Assembly (NCBI GenBank): GCA_947380285.1
Contig: CANCQD010000076.1
Span: 1 to 11,222, forward strand
Reading direction: 5' to 3'
Origin: Burkholderiaceae bacterium
GTDB taxonomy: Bacteria > Pseudomonadota > Gammaproteobacteria > Burkholderiales > Burkholderiaceae
DNA: 11,222 nt
Part shown: positions 1-6,831 of the stretch, piece by piece
Position numbering within the stretch: position 1 is the stretch's first letter
How the letters are laid out: each line of letters opens with the position of its first letter
Position numbers and translations under genes: made by a program
Notes under the pieces: model-generated
The model's input: only the letters and a program-made list of their open reading frames with translations
Databases searched by the model: none
What the model was told of the DNA's origin: nothing

Positions 1-2749
1 TAGCGTGCGCTTCAGTCGAGATAGAGCCTAAAGACATCGCACCCGTTGCAAAACGTTTTACGATTTCTTTTGCTGGCTCAACTTCGTCCAATGGAATTGC
101 TTTGCTTGGATCAATCTTGAACTCAAACAAGCCACGTAAAGTCATCTGACGCTTAGTTTGGTCATTAATGATGTTCGCGTACTCTTTATAAGTCTGGTAA
201 CCCTTCTCTGCACCGATACGCGTAGAGTGTTGCAACTTCGCAATCGTGTCAGGAGTCCACATATGGTTCTCGCCACGAATACGGAAAGCATACTCACCAC
301 CAGCGTCGAGCATATTCGTTAAGACTGGGTCATTACCAAATGCAGATGTATGCATGCGTAGGGCTTCTTCAGCCACTTCAAATACACCGATACCACCAAC
401 ATTTGATGGAGTACCTTTGAAGTATTGATCAATGATGTCGCTATTTAAACCAATTGCTTCAAAAATCTGCGAGCCGGTGTAAGACATATAAGTGGAGATG
501 CCCATTTTGGACATGACTTTTTGCAGTCCCTTACCAATTGCTTTCACAAAGTTCTTCACTGCTTTCTCAGCAGATAAATCACCAGACAAGCCTTTAGCCA
601 TTTCTGCCAAGGTTTCCATTGCGAGGTATGGATGAACGGCTTCGGCACCATAGCCCGCAAGAAGTGCGAAGTGATGTGTCTCACGCGCGCTGCCAGTTTC
701 AACTACTAATCCAACGCTGGTACGTAAACCTTTTTGCACCAAATGCTGATGAATAGCAGAAGTTGCCAACAATGCAGGAATGGCCACATGCTCTTCATCA
801 ACCTGACGATCGCTCACGATCAAAATGTTGTAACCAGAACGTACAGCATCAGCTGCTTCAGCACACAAAGAGGCTAAGCGAGCTTCAATACCTGCTTTAC
901 CCCAAGAAGCTGGATAGCAAATATCCAACTCATATGAGCGGAACTTACCGTTGGTGTAATGACCTATATGACGAATCTTAGTGATGTCGTCAAAATCCAA
1001 AATGGGTTGGCTTACTTCCAAGCGCATTGGTGGATTGATATTGTTGGTATCCAATAAATTCGGCTTTGGTCCGATAAATGACACCAATGACATCACCATA
1101 TTCTCGCGAATCGGATCGATCGGAGGATTGGTAACTTGCGCAAATAATTGCTTGAAGTAGTTATAGAGTGGCTTGTTCTTATTTGAAAGAACTGCCAATG
1201 GGCTGTCGTTGCCCATCGAACCAATAGCCTCTTCACCATTCATAGCCATCGGCGCCATGAGGAACTTAATGTCTTCCTGGGTGTAACCAAACGCTTGTTG
1301 GCGATCTAATAACTTAGCTGCTGGACGAATGGTGGTTTTCTCATCTACCAAATCTGCCTTGCTGGCATCGACTTCATCCAACTTCACACGAACGGCATCA
1401 ATCCAGCTCTTGTATGGCTTAGCTTTAGATACCGCATTCTTGAGCTCAACGTCATCAATAATGCGACCTTGCTCCATATCGATCATGAACATCTTGCCTG
1501 GTTGCAAGCGCCACTTTTGAACAATTTTGCTCTCAGGAATTGGCAACACGCCAGCCTCAGAGCCCATGATGACAAGGTCATCATCGGTAACGTAATAACG
1601 CGCTGGACGCAAACCATTACGATCCAAAGTTGCGCCAATTTGACGACCATCGGTAAATGCCATTGCTGCAGGGCCATCCCATGGCTCCATCATTGCTGCA
1701 TGGTATTCGTAGAAAGCACGGCGATTGTCATCCATCAATGTATGCTGTTCCCATGCCTCTGGAATCATCATCATCATGGCTTGAGCTAATGGATAGCCAG
1801 ACATCACCAGTAACTCTAAGCAGTTATCAAAACACGCAGTGTCTGACTGACCTGGATAAATTAATGGCCAGAGTTTTTGTAAATCATCGCCAAGCACTGG
1901 GGAGCTAATCGCGCCCTCGCGTGCATTCACCCAGTTGACGTTACCTTTGACGGTATTAATCTCACCGTTGTGCGCAATCATGCGATAGGGGTGCGCCAAT
2001 TCCCAGGCTGGGAAGGTGTTAGTAGAGAATCGTTGGTGCACCAAAGCCAGCGCTGACACAGTGCGCTTATCTTGCAAGTCTTGGTAATAGGCGCCCACTT
2101 GGTTAGCTAATAGCAAACCCTTATAAACAATGGTTCTAGCAGACATCGAAGCAACGAAATATTCTTTACCATGCTTAAGATGTAAATCTTGAATTGCATG
2201 GCTAGCAGTTTTACGAATCACATACAACTTGCGCTCAAGAGCGTCGGTTGTCATGATGTCCCTGCCACGACCAATAAAAATTTGACGAATGAATGGCTCT
2301 GTCATTTGTACAGTTGGAGACATCGGCAATTTCACATCGACCGGAACATCTCTCCAACCCAAAACAACCTGACCTTCTAAACGCACGGTGCGCTCTAACT
2401 CTTGCTCACATGCCAAACGAGAAGCATGTTCTTTTGGCAAGAAAATCATACCAACGCCATACTCTCCCAAGGGTGGCAAGGCCACCCCTTGCTTTGCCAT
2501 TTCTTCGCGATACAAAGTATCTGGAATCTGGATCAAGATACCGGCACCGTCACCCATTAATGGATCGGCACCAACCGCTCCACGGTGATCTAGGTTCTCC
2601 AAAATCTGCAAACCCTGAGAAACGATCTCATGAGATTTCTTACCTTTGATATGCGCAACGAATCCTACGCCGCAAGCATCATGCTCATTACTAGGGTCGT
2701 ATAAACCTTGAGCGATTGGGCGAAGATCTGAATTTAATTTTGTAGTCAT
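1..2749 (-). CDS. gltB: Glutamate synthase (NADPH) large subunit, N-terminal 916 residues (3' end outside window)
   Basis: GltB makes two glutamates from glutamine and 2-oxoglutarate, working with the NADPH-oxidising small subunit GltD in the cytoplasm; it is the glutamate-forming half of the GS-GOGAT ammonium assimilation route. The reading frame is open from ATG 2749 to the left edge. Cys26 in HDACGVGF is the expected class II amidotransferase nucleophile, exposed after removal of a 25-residue propeptide. HNGEIN lies at residues 260-265, the glutaminase-domain stretch TDGRQIGATLDRNGLRPARY at roughly 365-385, then the central domain follows, and the last visible residues (GAMSLGSISTEAHA) open the FMN-binding TIM-barrel domain. 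About 1,500 residues are usual for the family, so roughly 60 percent is present. The start is supported by a promoter 47 bases upstream and the standard propeptide length; the ribosome site (GGAAA) is weak. No frameshift or stop is seen in the visible part. Confidence 0.97.
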   Translation of the reverse strand, partial: MTTKLNSDLRPIAQGLYDPSNEHDACGVGFVAHIKGKKSHEIVSQGLQILENLDHRGAVGADPLMGDGAGILIQIPDTLYREEMAKQGVALPPLGEYGVGMIFLPKEHASRLACEQELERTVRLEGQVVLGWRDVPVDVKLPMSPTVQMTEPFIRQIFIGRGRDIMTTDALERKLYVIRKTASHAIQDLHLKHGKEYFVASMSARTIVYKGLLLANQVGAYYQDLQDKRTVSALALVHQRFSTNTFPAWELAHPYRMIAHNGEINTVKGNVNWVNAREGAISSPVLGDDLQKLWPLIYPGQSDTACFDNCLELLVMSGYPLAQAMMMMIPEAWEQHTLMDDNRRAFYEYHAAMMEPWDGPAAMAFTDGRQIGATLDRNGLRPARYYVTDDDLVIMGSEAGVLPIPESKIVQKWRLQPGKMFMIDMEQGRIIDDVELKNAVSKAKPYKSWIDAVRVKLDEVDASKADLVDEKTTIRPAAKLLDRQQAFGYTQEDIKFLMAPMAMNGEEAIGSMGNDSPLAVLSNKNKPLYNYFKQLFAQVTNPPIDPIRENMVMSLVSFIGPKPNLLDTNNINPPMRLEVSQPILDFDDITKIRHIGHYTNGKFRSYELDICYPASWGKAGIEARLASLCAEAADAVRSGYNILIVSDRQVDEEHVAIPALLATSAIHQHLVQKGLRTSVGLVVETGSARETHHFALLAGYGAEAVHPYLAMETLAEMAKGLSGDLSAEKAVKNFVKAIGKGLQKVMSKMGISTYMSYTGSQIFEAIGLNSDIIDQYFKGTPSNVGGIGVFEVAEEALRMHTSAFGNDPVLTNMLDAGGEYAFRIRGENHMWTPDTIAKLQHSTRIGAEKGYQTYKEYANIINDQTKRQMTLRGLFEFKIDPSKAIPLDEVEPAKEIVKRFATGAMSLGSISTEAHA

Positions 2750-2795
2750 AGTATTTCCGAGGGGCGACAAAGGCCTGATTACTTTTGGAGGATCA

Positions 2796-2824
2796 AATAT
2801 AGGTGAATACCCACACTGATGCAA
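2796..2824 (-). promoter_or_regulatory. Sigma70-type promoter of gltB
   Basis: On the minus strand the sequence reads TTGCAT (2824-2819), a 17-base spacer, then TATATT (2801-2796). This is close to the TTGACA/TATAAT consensus at ideal spacing. Transcription would start near 2789, giving a leader of about 40 bases before the gltB ATG at 2749. The promoter lies downstream of the RAYT gene and of the REP-like repeat, so gltB does not depend on readthrough from mrcA. No operator could be identified with confidence. Confidence 0.7.
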
Positions 2825-2836
2825 TAGAAATAAAAT

Positions 2837-2897
2837 GAGTCTGTCCCGTTTATTTAGATATCGCACCAATATGAATTCTACATATGGGGACAGAGTC
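2837..2897. repeat. REP-like inverted repeat beside the RAYT gene
   Basis: GAGTCTGTCCC (2837-2847) and GGGGACAGAGTC (2886-2897) form an interrupted inverted repeat with a perfect 8-base core, TCTGTCCC/GGGACAGA (2840-2847 and 2887-2894). The 39-base interior contains a smaller inverted repeat ATATG/CATAT (2869-2873 and 2881-2885). Its position just beyond the stop of a RAYT transposase gene fits the known habit of RAYTs to sit next to the REP palindromes they recognise. Only one copy of the pair is visible in this window, so repetition in the genome is inferred. Confidence 0.5.
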
Positions 2898-2909
2898 GTA
2901 GTATTCAAG

Positions 2910-2930
2910 ACCCTAATTCAACTATAGGGT
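2910..2930. repeat. Short hairpin (ACCCTA/TAGGGT) downstream of the RAYT gene
   Basis: ACCCTA (2910-2915) and TAGGGT (2925-2930) can pair across a 9-base loop. It lies 14 bases after the RAYT stop codon. It could be part of the transposase-associated repeat structure. It is not a convincing intrinsic terminator for the RAYT/mrcA transcript, because the stem is short and no T-run follows on the minus strand. Confidence 0.3.
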
Positions 2931-2943
2931 AGGATTTTTCTAT

Positions 2944-3648
2944 CTAAGTTATTGAATTTAATGTATTTATTTTTCTAGGGCGTCCACGATGTCTTATAAG
3001 CGCTGTTTCTGGCGCCTCTTTAAAGAGTTTTTTTGCATAAATATCGCTCACCCAAGGCTTTGATCGAATAAGCGATTCTGTAATTTGGCGGTCTTCCCAG
3101 TGGGGTGCGCCCTCTTTTACAAAGTTAGACCAGTTCATCTGTCGCTCAAAAGGGGTATTACCCAGCTTCCAAAAGTGCTGATGATCTACCAACCAAGGTT
3201 CGGCGTTGCCGCCGATATGCGTTGCAAAACTAGTCCAAGCAGAACTTTGGGGATTGGATTCATATCCAGCTCTTACTGGGTTCAGTTCTATATAACGCTG
3301 GCAGCGCAAAAAATAATCCGGATCAATTAGAGATGATCGATACCTTCCTTCCCAAATAGTCCCCGATCGATGGTGTTGCTGATTAAAATATTGCGCATAA
3401 CGACGTCCGAGAGACTGCATGGTCTTTGCAAGCGAATCTTCTTTTTGGGGTGTCATTAATAAATGTACATGATTGGGCATCAAGGCAAAAGCGTGCACTG
3501 CGCAGGCAAACTGTCTGGCAGCTTCACGTAACCACTCTAAATAGATGCGGCGATCAGCATCAGCAAAGAAAAGCGTTTCGCGATTATTGCCGCGGACCAT
3601 CACATGCATTGCTTGGCCTGGAATTACTATGCGCGCTTGCCGTGCCAT
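2944..3648 (-). CDS. REP-associated tyrosine transposase (RAYT), Y1/HUH superfamily
   Basis: This 234-residue protein belongs to the IS200/IS605-like Y1 transposases that cut and join single-stranded DNA at REP palindromes, usually as single domesticated genes and not as full insertion sequences. The N-terminus ARQARIVIPGQAMHVMVRGNN is typical. The metal-binding HUH motif is MPNHVHLLM (His60 and His62). Candidate nucleophile tyrosines are Tyr84 and Tyr87 in RRYAQYFN, followed by the family stretch GTIWEGRYRSS (96-106) and YIELNPVRAGY (about 119-129). The C-terminus carries a basic RGRPRKI tail resembling an AT-hook. The frame is complete, so the enzyme may be active. Its ATG is 12 bases after the mrcA stop, with no clear ribosome site, which suggests transcription from the mrcA promoter and perhaps reinitiation. 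A REP-like inverted repeat lies downstream. No flanking direct repeats or second end were seen. Confidence 0.9.
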   Translation of the reverse strand: MARQARIVIPGQAMHVMVRGNNRETLFFADADRRIYLEWLREAARQFACAVHAFALMPNHVHLLMTPQKEDSLAKTMQSLGRRYAQYFNQQHHRSGTIWEGRYRSSLIDPDYFLRCQRYIELNPVRAGYESNPQSSAWTSFATHIGGNAEPWLVDHQHFWKLGNTPFERQMNWSNFVKEGAPHWEDRQITESLIRSKPWVSDIYAKKLFKEAPETALIRHRGRPRKINTLNSIT

Positions 3649-3660
3649 TTTGAAAACGAA

Positions 3661-5997
3661 CTATTGCAGTTCGCGCGCACCACCATTATTTGAGAATTCT
3701 GGAATAAACCAGTCCCCATCTACCTGAGTTACTCCGCTAGGCACTTCACGTGTTTCTTGCGGTACATCCTTTAAAGCCGTTGCCATGTAGGAGATCCACA
3801 TTGGTAGAGCGAGCCCGCCACCAGTTTCACGGTCACCCAGGCTTGCGGGCTTATCAAAACCAATCCATGCAATCGCAACTACCTTAGGGTTGTAGCCAGC
3901 AAACCAAGCATCATGAGAGTCATTGGTTGTCCCTGTTTTACCCGCAATATCGGTTCGGCCCAACTTGCCGCGTGCCGAAGCTGCGGTACCTGTCTTGGTT
4001 ACTTCTTGCAACATGCTATCCATCACAAAGGCGGTACGTGCATCTAGTACACGAGTCGCATCCTCACGTGCACGAGTAGGCTTTGCTTCGAACATCACAG
4101 TGCCTTTAGAGTCCACCATCTTGTCAATTAAAAATGGGTCTACACGATAGCCGCCATTAGCAAACACACTATAAGCAGAGGCCATCTGTAACGGCGTTAC
4201 TGAACCCGCACCCAACGCCATAGTTAAATAGGGGGGGTGCTTCTCTGGCTCAAAACCAAAACGCTGAATATATTCCTGGGCATAAGAAGGGCCGATGGCA
4301 CGAATGATGCGAACCGAAACCAAGTTCTTGGATTTTGCTAAAGCATTACGTAAGCGCATCATCCCGTCATATTTGCCATCGTAGTTTTTTGGCTCCCAAG
4401 CCTGACTGCCTGTTTCCATACTCCCAATTGATAAAGGCGCGTCATTCACCATAGTGCTAGGGGTAAAACCTTTTTCAATGGCTGCCGCATAGATGAATGG
4501 CTTAAATGAGGAGCCTGGTTGACGCAAAGCTTGCGTCACATGATTAAATTGATTGCGACGGAAATCGAAGCCACCTACTAAAGAGAGTATTGCCCCCGTC
4601 TCTGCGTTCATAGACACAAAAGCTGCCTCAACTTGCGGCAGTTGGGCTAGCTTCCAGAGACCCCCATCCGACAGAAGGCGCACTACAGCGCCAGGACGCA
4701 AACGTTTTTTAGGTTGAGTGCTGTCGGTAATAGATGCGGCCGCTAATTTCATTCCATCACCTTTAATGGTGATGGTATCTCCTGTAGCAATCATGACCTG
4801 CATTTCTTTTGGCTTAACATCAAGCACAACACCAGACTGCAAATCATCCAGTTGTGGGTAAGCTAGCAATGCTTCGTCAATCGCGCGCTGGCGCTTCACA
4901 GCATCTTCTGGAAGATTAATAAAACCTTCAGGTCCACGATAAGCATGTCGCAGGTCGTATTCAAAAATTCCGCGGCGAACGGCTTTATAGGCTGCATCTT
5001 GATCTGCCTTCAAGATGGTGGTGTAGACGTCGATTCCTTGTGAATAAATCGCCTCACCATATTGAGTGAATAACAATTGGCGAACCATTTCAGCCGGGAA
5101 GTCAGCTCGAACTGCAAATTCATTGCCTAGGCCGCGAATATGCAACTCTTCAATCATCGCTTTTTGGTATTCCTCTGGCGTGATGTACCCCAGATCGCGC
5201 ATGCGCTGCAGAATGTACTCTTGACGAATCTTGGCGCGACGGAAATTACTAACAGGGTTATATGCTGAAGGCGCTTTTGGCAAACCGGCCAACATGGCTG
5301 ACTCTGCAATAGTGATGTCTTTTAGTTCTTTGCCAAAATAAATCTGTGCCGCACTTGAGAAACCATAAGCCCGCTGTCCTAAGAAAATCTGGTTCATATA
5401 GATTTCCAGAATTTTATCTTTGGTTAACTGAGATTCAATTTCCCAAGCGAGTAGTACTTCGTATATTTTGCGACTAAAGGTTTTTTCGTTGCTGAGAAAG
5501 AAATTGCGTGCTACTTGCATAGTGATAGTTGAAGCACCCTGCGAAAGATGGCCACGCAAATTAGTTGCAGCTGCCCGCAAAATTCCGACGTAATCGACGC
5601 CGCCGTGCGAGTAGAAGCGATCATCCTCAATAGCTAAAACCGCATTACGCATGCTTTGAGGAATTTCATTTAATGGGATGACCTTGCGCCTCTCCTCACC
5701 AAACTCACCAATTAAGACCTTATCCGCCGTATAAATACGCAGAGGCGTTTTAGGGTTGTAATCCGTTAAGACCGAGATCTTGGGTAGATTGGGCTTAGCC
5801 ACCAAAAAGGCATAACCCATTAAGAGCGTAATCACTAAAGCAAATACCACGCCAATGATCAGCAAGGCTTTCATAAGCGGGTTGCTTGAATTTTTACGTG
5901 GCAGGCCTGGCTGTCCTCGCGTCTGCCGAGGACGTCTATCGGATGGGCGAATGGGACGCTGATTCAGCGGCGGCTTGTCTTTTGGAGGTAAGGCCAT
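3661..5997 (-). CDS. mrcA: Penicillin-binding protein 1A (bifunctional peptidoglycan glycosyltransferase/transpeptidase)
   Basis: This class A PBP polymerises lipid II into glycan strands and cross-links the stem peptides in the periplasm, anchored in the inner membrane. The 778 residues show a basic, proline-rich cytoplasmic N-terminus (1-40), a membrane helix (about 43-66), a GT51 glycosyltransferase domain with catalytic Glu124 in EDDRFYSH and GASTITMQVARNFFL (154-168), an OB-like linker domain (about 385-450), and the transpeptidase domain with SSFK (nucleophile Ser496, Lys499), SKN (556-558) and KTGT (687-690). All catalytic motifs are intact and the length is normal for the family. It is divergent from the secretin-aroK-aroB operon, the classic arrangement beside pilMNOPQ. 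The RAYT gene follows its TAG stop by 12 bases. The ATG at 5997 has no evident ribosome site, and a TATAAT box lies only 8 bases upstream. Also called ponA in this group. Confidence 0.97.
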   Translation of the reverse strand: MALPPKDKPPLNQRPIRPSDRRPRQTRGQPGLPRKNSSNPLMKALLIIGVVFALVITLLMGYAFLVAKPNLPKISVLTDYNPKTPLRIYTADKVLIGEFGEERRKVIPLNEIPQSMRNAVLAIEDDRFYSHGGVDYVGILRAAATNLRGHLSQGASTITMQVARNFFLSNEKTFSRKIYEVLLAWEIESQLTKDKILEIYMNQIFLGQRAYGFSSAAQIYFGKELKDITIAESAMLAGLPKAPSAYNPVSNFRRAKIRQEYILQRMRDLGYITPEEYQKAMIEELHIRGLGNEFAVRADFPAEMVRQLLFTQYGEAIYSQGIDVYTTILKADQDAAYKAVRRGIFEYDLRHAYRGPEGFINLPEDAVKRQRAIDEALLAYPQLDDLQSGVVLDVKPKEMQVMIATGDTITIKGDGMKLAAASITDSTQPKKRLRPGAVVRLLSDGGLWKLAQLPQVEAAFVSMNAETGAILSLVGGFDFRRNQFNHVTQALRQPGSSFKPFIYAAAIEKGFTPSTMVNDAPLSIGSMETGSQAWEPKNYDGKYDGMMRLRNALAKSKNLVSVRIIRAIGPSYAQEYIQRFGFEPEKHPPYLTMALGAGSVTPLQMASAYSVFANGGYRVDPFLIDKMVDSKGTVMFEAKPTRAREDATRVLDARTAFVMDSMLQEVTKTGTAASARGKLGRTDIAGKTGTTNDSHDAWFAGYNPKVVAIAWIGFDKPASLGDRETGGGLALPMWISYMATALKDVPQETREVPSGVTQVDGDWFIPEFSNNGGARELQ

Positions 5998-6005
5998 ATG
6001 TCTAA

Positions 6006-6011
6006 ATTATA
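6006..6011 (-). promoter_or_regulatory. Candidate -10 box of mrcA, very close to the start codon
   Basis: The minus strand reads a perfect TATAAT at 6011-6006. The -35 position is weak (TTTAGG or TTAGGG around 6035-6029, spacing 17-18). Only 8 bases lie between the -10 box and the mrcA ATG, so transcription from here would give a leader of about 0-3 bases. An 8-base palindrome TTGGCCAA (6018-6025) lies between the two boxes and could be an operator. The rest of the divergent intergenic region, to 6138, shows a short CAGTC/GACTG inverted repeat (6057-6061, 6069-6073) but no clear promoter for the plus-strand operon. Confidence 0.4.
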
Positions 6012-6138
6012 GGGTGCTTGGCCAATTTCCCTAAAAGCTCCAAAACCCTTGTTTTGCAGTCCGAAATAGACTGATTTCTGACACAAGGCTAAAGCCAGAC
6101 CGATAGATTTACAGCTCTTAAAACTAAAGAATGTGGGC

Positions 6139-6831
6139 ATGCCAGCTCGCCATATTTCTACCCAATCCTTTGATGATATTTTGAGTGATTTGGGTGATGA
6201 TCCCGCCATCCCAGATCCGCATGGAATACGTAAACCCCCTCCCCAGCAAAGCACTTCACCTAGGCCTTCAATTCAAGGCAAAGGCAGCTCCCTTTCAGAG
6301 CCCATCAACGGTGTTGCTATCAAACATTTATTCCAAAAATTGGGAAGCCCCGCCATTCTCATTGGGGTCTTAATAGCAGTATCTGCCACCTTTTTTGCTG
6401 CTTATAGCTTACTCAATAGCCAATCTCAAAATGCTCTTGAGGGAATTCAAAAGCAGTTGTCTGACCTGAAAAAGGAGATGACGTTAATGCGCGATGAAAT
6501 CCATCAAGATCAAGATGATCTATATCTGGCAATGGATGAAATTGAAGTAAGTGTTCACTCTTTAATAGATAAAAAGCCTGAAGTCAGAGTTTTCAGCAGG
6601 CCGCATATATCCACTCATGAGTCAGAGCTCCGCCGCTGGCGCTACCTTGGCGCCTCCATAATGGGCACTTCGCATCAAGCCTACTTTCATACGGGGAAAA
6701 GCCATCATAGCTTTGAAAAAGGAGCACAGGTTTTGGGAGATTGGCGCCTGAGCAATATCGAAAAAGAACTTGTAACTCTTAACAATTCCCAAGGTAAATC
6801 TTTAGTTCTAAGGGCCTTGAAAAGCGAATGA
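6139..6831 (+). CDS. Membrane-anchored coiled-coil protein with PilP/GspC-HR-like C-terminal domain, partner of the secretin
   Basis: I recognise no named family over the full length; the description is from sequence pattern. Residues, counted from the alternative GTG at 6133: a polar, proline-rich and probably disordered cytoplasmic part (1-65), one hydrophobic helix (about 73-94, IGVLIAVSATFFAAYSLL), a charged heptad-rich segment likely to be a coiled coil (about 98-145), and a small C-terminal domain (about 168-229). That last part, from RYLGAS through HTGKSHHSFEKGAQVL, GDWRLSNI and LVTLNN, has the beta-rich pattern of the homology region of PilP and GspC, which docks on secretin N0 domains. 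Topology would be N-in with the domain in the periplasm. It sits where pilMNOP normally precedes pilQ, and its TGA overlaps the next ATG (ATGA), implying translational coupling. The ATG at 6139 is preferred over GTG 6133 because AAAGA (6126-6130) then lies 8 bases upstream. Function as inner-membrane partner of the secretin is an inference. Confidence 0.75.
   Translation: MPARHISTQSFDDILSDLGDDPAIPDPHGIRKPPPQQSTSPRPSIQGKGSSLSEPINGVAIKHLFQKLGSPAILIGVLIAVSATFFAAYSLLNSQSQNALEGIQKQLSDLKKEMTLMRDEIHQDQDDLYLAMDEIEVSVHSLIDKKPEVRVFSRPHISTHESELRRWRYLGASIMGTSHQAYFHTGKSHHSFEKGAQVLGDWRLSNIEKELVTLNNSQGKSLVLRALKSE

Noticed and set aside
1760..1775. Four consecutive ATG codons (ATGATGATGATG) in gltB as a microsatellite.
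   Set aside because: They encode the Met-rich stretch before IPEAWE that is normal in glutamate synthases.
1469..1789. Open plus-strand frames of 106, 83, 118 and similar lengths across 246-2649.
   Set aside because: They lie opposite the well-conserved gltB coding frame, have no family resemblance or ribosome site, and are antisense shadows.
2910..2930. ACCCTA/TAGGGT hairpin as a terminator for mrcA-RAYT.
   Set aside because: The stem is only 6 base pairs and no U-run follows on the minus strand.
2837..3660. A complete IS200/IS605 insertion sequence with defined ends.
   Set aside because: No matching left-end hairpin is found between the RAYT start and mrcA, and there is no orfB; a lone RAYT with a REP-like repeat fits better.
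4231..4237. Run of seven G (C in the coding strand) inside mrcA, and a similar run of seven C in lysA at 10982-10988, as possible phase-variation tracts.
   Set aside because: Both are in frame and encode ordinary family residues (HPPYLT in mrcA, ETPPDI in lysA). Tracts of seven are too short to argue for phase variation without population data.
5964..6254. A 96-residue minus-strand frame spanning the divergent region between mrcA and the secretin operon.
   Set aside because: It overlaps both the mrcA start and the coiled-coil protein gene, has no recognisable motif, and its composition looks random; the region is better explained as intergenic promoter DNA.
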